9,622 nt of DNA, taken from assembly GCA_007117175.1 (NCBI GenBank), contig SKGZ01000248.1, positions 1 through 9,622 of the forward strand. Direction: 5' to 3'. Shown in pieces: positions 5,558 through 9,622 of this stretch. Below the pieces are notes generated by a model. It did no database searches. It was given only the letters and a program-made list of their open reading frames with translations, and had not been told where the DNA came from. The position numbers and the translations under genes were made by a program. Each line of letters starts with the position of its first letter. Within the stretch, counting starts at the first letter, position 1. Source of the stretch: Bacteriovoracales bacterium (GTDB lineage: Bacteria; Bdellovibrionota; Bacteriovoracia; Bacteriovoracales; Bacteriovoracaceae).

Positions 5558-6720
5558 TGAAATATCAATCCTTAGACTTTATTGAAATTGATAGCCTGCT
5601 CAGCTCTGAGCAAAAAGAGATTCGCCAAAGTGTGCGCAAGTTTGTGGACGATGAGGTTTTACCAAAAATCACCCAAGCTTTTCGCCAAGAAGAATTTCCC
5701 CGTGAACTCATCAAAAAATGCGCAGAAATGGGACTCTTAGGAGCTAATCTTAAGGGCTATGATTGCGCGGGACTAGACACTGTCTCCTACGGCCTCATCA
5801 TGCAAGAAATAGAGAGAGCTGACTCTGGCTTTCGCTCCTTTGTTTCTGTGCAAGGTGCACTTTGCATGTACCCAATCTACGCCTTTGGCACTGAAGAGCA
5901 AAAGCAAAAATTTCTCCCCGCCATGGCCGCCGGTGATAAAATCGGTTGCTTTGGGCTCACCGAACCAGACTATGGCTCTAACCCCGGTGGAATGATCACC
6001 ACCGCGAAAGAAACAGACAAAGGCTATGTGTTAAACGGCAATAAAATGTGGATCACCAATGGCTCCATTGCCGATCTTGCCATCGTGTGGGCCAAACTAG
6101 ATGGAGTGGTGCGAGGCTTTATTGTCGAAAAAGGAACTGCCGGCTTTAGCACTTCCTTAATGGAAGGTAAGTTTTCTTTAAGAGCTTCCATTACCTCTGA
6201 ATTACACTTTGAAAATTGCCTTATTCCCAAGGAAAACATTTTACCTAATGTGCAAGGGTTGAAGGGACCACTGAGCTGTCTTTCCCAAGCGCGCTTTGGC
6301 ATTGCTTGGGGCGCACTAGGTGCAGCGAACGCTTGCTATTGGAGTGCTCTTCACTATGTGAAGAATCGCATTATGTTTGATAAGCCCCTAGCCGGCTACC
6401 AACTGATTCAGGCCAAACTTGCCAAAATGGTGCAAGAAATCTCCAAGGGACAACTTCTGGTTTGGCACTTGAGCCAACTCAAGGATCAGGGCAAGCTTAA
6501 ACCTGCTCAAATCAGTCTGGCAAAAATGAATAATGTACGCATGGCACTGGACGTTGCCCGCGAGGCCCGCGACATGCTGGGGGCCAATGGCATTATCGAT
6601 GAATACCCAGTGATTCGCCACATGCTCAATCTAGAAACAGTCAACACCTACGAGGGAACTGAAGATATCCACAGGCTAATCATCGGCCGGGAAGTCACTG
6701 GAATCAGTGCATTCGATTAA
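5557..6720 (+). CDS. gcdH: glutaryl-CoA dehydrogenase
   Basis: This 387-residue FAD enzyme of the acyl-CoA dehydrogenase superfamily oxidises and decarboxylates glutaryl-CoA to crotonyl-CoA in lysine and tryptophan breakdown, normally passing electrons to ETF. It matches human GCDH along its length. SGFRSFVSVQ (90-99) includes R93, equivalent to the arginine that binds the glutaryl carboxylate. The GCFGLTEPDYGSNPGGM flavin loop and WITN are in the middle domain. GKFSLRAS, ARFGIAWGALGA and QLIQAKLA follow, then DMLGANGI and NLETVNTYEGTEDIH with catalytic base E366. These, especially R93 and GKFSLRAS, favour glutaryl-CoA over generic acyl-CoA dehydrogenases. The ATG is inside the cytochrome stop codon (TAATG) with no independent ribosome-binding site. 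No ETF, CoA-transferase or other lysine-degradation gene is in the window. Confidence 0.94.
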   Translation: MKYQSLDFIEIDSLLSSEQKEIRQSVRKFVDDEVLPKITQAFRQEEFPRELIKKCAEMGLLGANLKGYDCAGLDTVSYGLIMQEIERADSGFRSFVSVQGALCMYPIYAFGTEEQKQKFLPAMAAGDKIGCFGLTEPDYGSNPGGMITTAKETDKGYVLNGNKMWITNGSIADLAIVWAKLDGVVRGFIVEKGTAGFSTSLMEGKFSLRASITSELHFENCLIPKENILPNVQGLKGPLSCLSQARFGIAWGALGAANACYWSALHYVKNRIMFDKPLAGYQLIQAKLAKMVQEISKGQLLVWHLSQLKDQGKLKPAQISLAKMNNVRMALDVAREARDMLGANGIIDEYPVIRHMLNLETVNTYEGTEDIHRLIIGREVTGISAFD

Positions 6721-6770
6721 TTTTTTGCTTCACCGGTAAATTTTTCCACCAACGCATCCGATACAGAGTG

Positions 6771-6789
6771 CAGTGAAGAGGAGACACTG
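6771..6789 (+). promoter_or_regulatory. small hairpin presenting a ribosome-binding site in its loop
   Basis: CAGTG (6771-6775) can pair with CACTG (6785-6789), and the 9-nt loop AAGAGGAGA holds the ribosome-binding site of the gene starting at 6793. A 5-bp stem is weak, so the pairing may be accidental. The ribosome-binding site itself (AGGAG, 6779-6783, 9 nt from the ATG) is convincing and supports the chosen start. Confidence 0.3.
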
Positions 6790-6792
6790 ACT

Positions 6793-7179
6793 ATGTTTCG
6801 AATGATTTTATTTTTGAGCCTAATGTTTACCCTGACTGCTCATTGCAAGAAAAACCATCTGATTTACTCTATCTCTCAAGATCTTCCTATGGGAGAGGAA
6901 AATGAAGTGATCAAGAAAAATTTCTATCTTAATATGGGAAGCAAGCAGGGAATCAAACCGGGATCACTACTGAATGTCTACCGACTGTTCTCGCGAGATA
7001 ATTCCTTTTCCACTGATAAAAAAAGCTTCTACAAAGTTAAGGTGGGTGAGATTGAGGTGATTCACTCCGAAGATGAAAACTCCATTGGTATCGCCAAGGT
7101 TCTTCCCAAGGATTCGCCGCTCTACTTTGAAGTGAATAATTTAATGATCGGTGATCACGTGGATGTGAAAACTAATTAA
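6793..7179 (+). CDS. small exported protein, possible FlgT C-terminal-like domain
   Basis: This is a 128-residue protein that I cannot assign to a named function. A hydrophobic export signal covers about 3-16 and is followed by HCKKNH. C18 sits where a lipoprotein cysteine might, but His at -1 does not fit a lipobox, so the protein may simply be secreted by Sec. The mature part has one compact beta-rich domain: FYLNMGSKQGIKPGSLLNVYR (about 44-64), KVKVGEIEVIHSEDENSIGIAKVL (about 80-103), ending MIGDHVDV. The order 'N-x-G-x-x-x-G-I-x-x-G-x-x-x-x-V-Y-R ... G-x-I-x-V ... A-K-V' resembles the C-terminal domain of the flagellar assembly protein FlgT and similar envelope proteins. That similarity is pattern-level only. 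It is followed by a convergent gene that overlaps its end by 8 bp. Confidence 0.72.
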   Translation: MFRMILFLSLMFTLTAHCKKNHLIYSISQDLPMGEENEVIKKNFYLNMGSKQGIKPGSLLNVYRLFSRDNSFSTDKKSFYKVKVGEIEVIHSEDENSIGIAKVLPKDSPLYFEVNNLMIGDHVDVKTN

Positions 7180-7507
7180 TCTCGTTGAGAATTTCATTGG
7201 CATAATCATAAAGTACTATCCTAAGTCCCTCATCGGCTTTTAATAAACTCTCCAATTGCTCAGGATTCATAGCAAATAGATCTTCCTTGCTCTTAGGCTT
7301 TACCCAAACCAGTGCGCCCATAAAGACTTCTTTTAAGGCCTTAGTTCGACTTTTGAGATAGCTGGTCAACTCCACAGATTGCTCCTGGCTCAATTGTTTC
7401 TTGGCCTCTTGGGCCTGATAGACCAATTCCATGGTTTCATCGACTGAAGGGGCAGTATTCGCAAATGTGGCCAATCCCCAAAATAATAAAACGAATGCTA
7501 TTTTCAC
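7172..7507 (-). CDS. small secreted protein of unknown function
   Basis: This 111-residue protein is not recognised as any family. Residues 1-16 form a clear Sec signal peptide (MK, then a hydrophobic core, ending ATFA), with cleavage after A16 or A19. The mature part of about 92-95 residues looks almost entirely helical: amphipathic stretches at about 23-58 (MELVYQAQEAKKQLSQEQ and onward), then a central FMGALVWVKP segment and helices to the end. It has no cysteine, so no disulfides. The start is GTG (7507-7505), supported by a good AAGAGGAG ribosome-binding site on the minus strand (7517-7524) at 9-nt spacing and by the signal peptide beginning right there. It converges on the gene at 6793-7179, overlapping by 8 bp. 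It could be a periplasmic partner or chaperone-like factor, but nothing here shows that. Confidence 0.72.
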   Translation of the reverse strand: MKIAFVLLFWGLATFANTAPSVDETMELVYQAQEAKKQLSQEQSVELTSYLKSRTKALKEVFMGALVWVKPKSKEDLFAMNPEQLESLLKADEGLRIVLYDYANEILNEIN

Positions 7508-7533
7508 AGGTGATCACTCCTCTTCCAAGAATG

Positions 7534-7542
7534 ATTTTAACA
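7534..7542 (-). promoter_or_regulatory. candidate extended -10 promoter of the small secreted protein gene
   Basis: On the minus strand TGT is followed directly by TAAAAT, fitting the extended -10 pattern TGn-TATAAT. It lies 26 bp before the GTG start at 7507, giving a leader of about 20 nt. The -35 region is poor, which extended -10 promoters tolerate. If real, this gene is transcribed separately from the ABC-F gene upstream of it. Confidence 0.42.
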
Positions 7543-7586
7543 CAATGCAGCTAAAAATAAGAGTATGATTGTAAAGATTACAGGGA

Positions 7587-9323
7587 CTAAGCGTCTTCAA
7601 AGAGCTTTTGGTACTGCTGGGAAATTTGCTCTTCAAGCTGATTGAGCTGCTTAGAGTAAAGGGCGATCTTCTCAGCATTGCCCTGTTGTGAAGCTTCAAT
7701 CAACTGATCATTCACCGTTTGCAATTGCTCTTCTAATTTTTCAATTTCGCTTTCTATTTTTTGAGAAAAGTTATTTTTAACTTCGGTCTTCACAACCTTA
7801 TTTTTTTCTTTCTTAGGCTTTTTCTCTTTTTTAGCTTCCCCTTCCCAACCAACTTTTCGTAAAAAATCTTGATAACCACCCAAGAAGTATTCTACCTTCT
7901 GTTCAGTAAAGTAAATGAGATTTTTGGCGTGTTGTTTAAGAAAGTCCTCACTGTGGGACACAAAAATCACTGCACCAGGATATTCATTTAACTGAGCAGA
8001 CAATTCATCAATGGACTCCATGTCCAAGTGATTGGTGGGCTCATCTAAAAGCAAAACATTAGAGGGCTTGGCCATCACCTTGCCTAGCAAAACTCGTGAG
8101 CGCTCTCCCCCTGAAAGCAGTTTAATTTTCTTAAGAGCATCATCTCCGCTAAAAAGCATGGCACCACAAATGGCTCTGACTTGAGCGGTAGCCAGTTCGG
8201 GATTACTAATTTGGATTTCTTGTTCAATGGTATTTTCTAAGTGCAAACGCAAAATATTAGTTTGACCAAAGTGGGCACAAAGAGCAGAATTTTGCCATTG
8301 AATATCACCTTTAATCGGCTTTAATTCATTGGCCAAAAGATTTAAAAGAGTGGACTTACCCTTGCCATTCTTACCAACAATTCCTATGCGATCATTGACG
8401 GCCATGGAAAATGAAAGATCCTTAATGGGCATGGGGCTTTGGTTAGGATAGGCAAAACAAAGGTTTTCTACTTTTAATAAGAATTTGGCATGAGTCTCTT
8501 TATATTGAAAGCGCAAATTAAGAACACTTTCGTCTGAGCGATCTTCTAGTAAATCCATCTTCTCTAATTGCTTTAGGCGTGACTGAGCTTGTTTGGCCTT
8601 ACTGGCCTTGGCCTTAAAACGATCCACAAATTGCTGAATCTCCTTGACCTTTTTTTCTTGATTGGCCTTAGTCTTTTCGTAAATTTCATCTTCTAAAAGC
8701 AATTGCTCATAATAATCTTTAGTGCGTCCGGAGACTTTTTTCACCTTACCACGATTAAGACCCATCACATGGGTGCAAACTGAATCCATAAAGGAGCGAT
8801 CGTGGGTAATAATAATAGCTTCACCAGCAAAAGTTTTTAAAAAACCTTGCAACCAGCGCACACTGACAATATCTAAATAGTTTGTGGGCTCATCTAAGAA
8901 AATCATATGGGGTTCGGACAAAATAACTTTGGCCAAATTAATGCGTAATTGATAGCCACCAGAAAACTCACTGGCGGCCCTGGATAAATCTTCAGTTGAA
9001 AAACCTAGACCACTGAGGATTTTTTCAGCGCGGTAGCGCTCATGCTTTTCATTCTCTGGCAAAACAACTAAGCATTCATCTACAATCGTTGCTTCACTCC
9101 AATCAAAGTATTGTTGCAAGCTTCCGATCAGATAACCTTTAGGAATTTGAACTTCCCCTGAATCGTAACCTTCTTCGCCTAAAATCACTTTCAGTAGAGT
9201 TGACTTCCCGCTGCCGTTGCGGCCAACCAGACCGATGCGTTCACCTCTGTTCACGCTAAAAGTCACCTCCTCAAAGAGAAGGCGACTTCCATAAGATTTA
9301 GCAAGATTTTGGACTTGAATCAT
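7587..9323 (-). CDS. ABC-F family ATPase, YheS/ABCF3 type
   Basis: This 578-residue soluble protein has two ABC cassettes and no membrane domain. ABC-F proteins bind the ribosomal E site and help stalled or initiating ribosomes; some give antibiotic resistance. Cassette 1: Walker A GRNGSGKST (34-42), signature FSGGYQ (120-125), Walker B ending LDEPTNYLD with E145, and switch H174. The interdomain helical linker (about 205-260) has FVDRFKAKASKAKQAQSRLK, close to the same stretch of E. coli YheS, which decides the subfamily. Cassette 2: Walker A GKNGKGKST (317-325), signature LSGGER (403-408), Walker B LDEPTNHLD with E428, and H457. After H457 the usual DR is SE. The C-tail is lysine-rich (about 492-512) then coiled coil (about 520-575), as in many family members. 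The ATG at 9323 fits the usual ABC-F beginning, although no good ribosome-binding site precedes it. Confidence 0.95.
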   Translation of the reverse strand: MIQVQNLAKSYGSRLLFEEVTFSVNRGERIGLVGRNGSGKSTLLKVILGEEGYDSGEVQIPKGYLIGSLQQYFDWSEATIVDECLVVLPENEKHERYRAEKILSGLGFSTEDLSRAASEFSGGYQLRINLAKVILSEPHMIFLDEPTNYLDIVSVRWLQGFLKTFAGEAIIITHDRSFMDSVCTHVMGLNRGKVKKVSGRTKDYYEQLLLEDEIYEKTKANQEKKVKEIQQFVDRFKAKASKAKQAQSRLKQLEKMDLLEDRSDESVLNLRFQYKETHAKFLLKVENLCFAYPNQSPMPIKDLSFSMAVNDRIGIVGKNGKGKSTLLNLLANELKPIKGDIQWQNSALCAHFGQTNILRLHLENTIEQEIQISNPELATAQVRAICGAMLFSGDDALKKIKLLSGGERSRVLLGKVMAKPSNVLLLDEPTNHLDMESIDELSAQLNEYPGAVIFVSHSEDFLKQHAKNLIYFTEQKVEYFLGGYQDFLRKVGWEGEAKKEKKPKKEKNKVVKTEVKNNFSQKIESEIEKLEEQLQTVNDQLIEASQQGNAEKIALYSKQLNQLEEQISQQYQKLFEDA

Positions 9324-9373
9324 AACAACACAATGGCATAGGAATTCAAATCCTGTCTAGAAGGAAAAAGAAA

Positions 9374-9622
9374 CTATTTTTTGGAAGACTCTAGTCTTTT
9401 TTGAATATCACCAAGTAGTTTCTGATCAGTTTTAAGGGCCATTAAGATCTGATTATAAGTCTCAGCATCCATGTCCTTGACCTTGTTAATAGCAGCTTCC
9501 ATTTCTTGATTGGCTTCTGTAGCCATTTTTTGCTGATCTTCTTGAGACATCTCCGGATTAAACTTTCCGCGATATTTATTTTGAATTTTCTCCACTTCAG
9601 CATAAGCGTTCACAAATGCCTC
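9374..9622 (-). CDS. DUF4168-like small protein (N-terminus beyond window)
   Basis: The frame is open from the right edge (9622) to a TAG at 9376-9374, giving at least 83 residues. An in-frame GTG at 9613-9611 exists, but the open frame continues upstream through residues E-A-F, so the true start is probably outside the window. The visible part is charged and helical: AFVNAYAEVEKIQNKYRGKF, then a Gln/Glu-rich middle, then MDAETYNQILMALKTDQKLLGDIQKRL. The pattern of an N-terminal 'F-x-x-A-x-x-x-V-x-x-I' helix and a late 'Y-N-x-I-x-x-A-x-x-x-D-x-x-L' motif resembles DUF4168, a domain of small, mostly exported bacterial proteins of unknown function. A signal peptide cannot be checked. It lies 50 bp upstream of the ABC-F gene in the same direction and may share its transcript. 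Confidence 0.65.
   Translation of the reverse strand, partial: EAFVNAYAEVEKIQNKYRGKFNPEMSQEDQQKMATEANQEMEAAINKVKDMDAETYNQILMALKTDQKLLGDIQKRLESSKK

Noticed and set aside
6024..6621. Minus-strand open frames opposite gcdH
   Set aside because: They are antisense shadows of a strongly conserved enzyme with no independent coding signal.
6696..6726. Possible intrinsic terminator after gcdH: CACTG-GAAT-CAGTG stem followed by a T-run at 6721-6726
   Set aside because: The stem is only 5 bp, lies inside the coding sequence, and is 11 nt from the T-run, too far for a standard terminator.
6835..6849. Lipoprotein signal (LTAHC) in the small exported protein
   Set aside because: The residue before Cys is His, which does not fit the lipobox requirement for a small residue at -1; kept only as a possibility in the gene entry.
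7510..7517. Palindrome GTGATCAC upstream of the small secreted gene, also present near 7150
   Set aside because: An 8-bp palindrome occurring twice, once inside a coding region, is not enough to propose an operator.
7514..7699. 61-codon minus-strand open frame over the ABC-F 3' end
   Set aside because: It overlaps the conserved coiled-coil tail in another frame and has a low-complexity Ser/Lys/Leu composition.
9331..9365. TAGACA on the minus strand as a -35 box for the ABC-F gene
   Set aside because: No acceptable -10 hexamer lies 16-18 bp downstream, so the gene may be read from a promoter further upstream.

Overview
The window is a dense, AT-leaning bacterial chromosome segment with 12 recognisable protein genes, two of them cut by the window edges. 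There are no RNA genes, no CRISPR array and no insertion sequence. The gene content (GmhA, so a heptose-containing envelope; an ExbB/TolQ-ExbD-ExbD motor set; a HemY-like flavoprotein; glutaryl-CoA dehydrogenase) indicates a Gram-negative bacterium. The overall style suggests a Bdellovibrionota/deltaproteobacterial-type predator or relative. This is an inference from gene content and protein style, not from a marker gene.

Layout, left to right. Positions 1-1026 (minus strand): the N-terminal part of a PolA-type 5'-3' exonuclease, preceded by and overlapping an RDD membrane protein. Positions 1130-2049 (plus): thioredoxin and sedoheptulose-7-phosphate isomerase (gmhA), joined by a TAATG stop/start overlap. 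Positions 2156-3943 (plus): a tight three-gene operon of one MotA/TolQ/ExbB-type channel protein and two different ExbD/TolR-type proteins. Positions 3888-5087 (minus): a HemY/protoporphyrinogen-oxidase-like FAD protein whose 3' end overlaps the last motor gene by 56 bp. Positions 5174-6720 (plus): a periplasmic class I c-type cytochrome and glutaryl-CoA dehydrogenase, again joined by TAATG, behind the best promoter in the window. Positions 6793-7179 (plus) and 7172-7507 (minus): two small exported proteins of unknown function, convergent and overlapping by 8 bp. Positions 7587-9323 (minus): an ABC-F ATPase of the YheS/ABCF3 type. Positions 9374-9622 (minus): the C-terminal part of a DUF4168-like small protein.

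Most of this is housekeeping. The points worth a second look are: the PolA-type nuclease has valine where the family has a metal-binding glutamate; the one-channel/two-ExbD gene set resembles the gliding-motor arrangement AglR-AglQ-AglS of Myxococcus; and a periplasmic cytochrome is translationally coupled to a cytoplasmic acyl-CoA dehydrogenase. I found no convincing evidence of a wholly new system. No stretch over 300 bases lacks a gene, and no strong intrinsic terminator was found.
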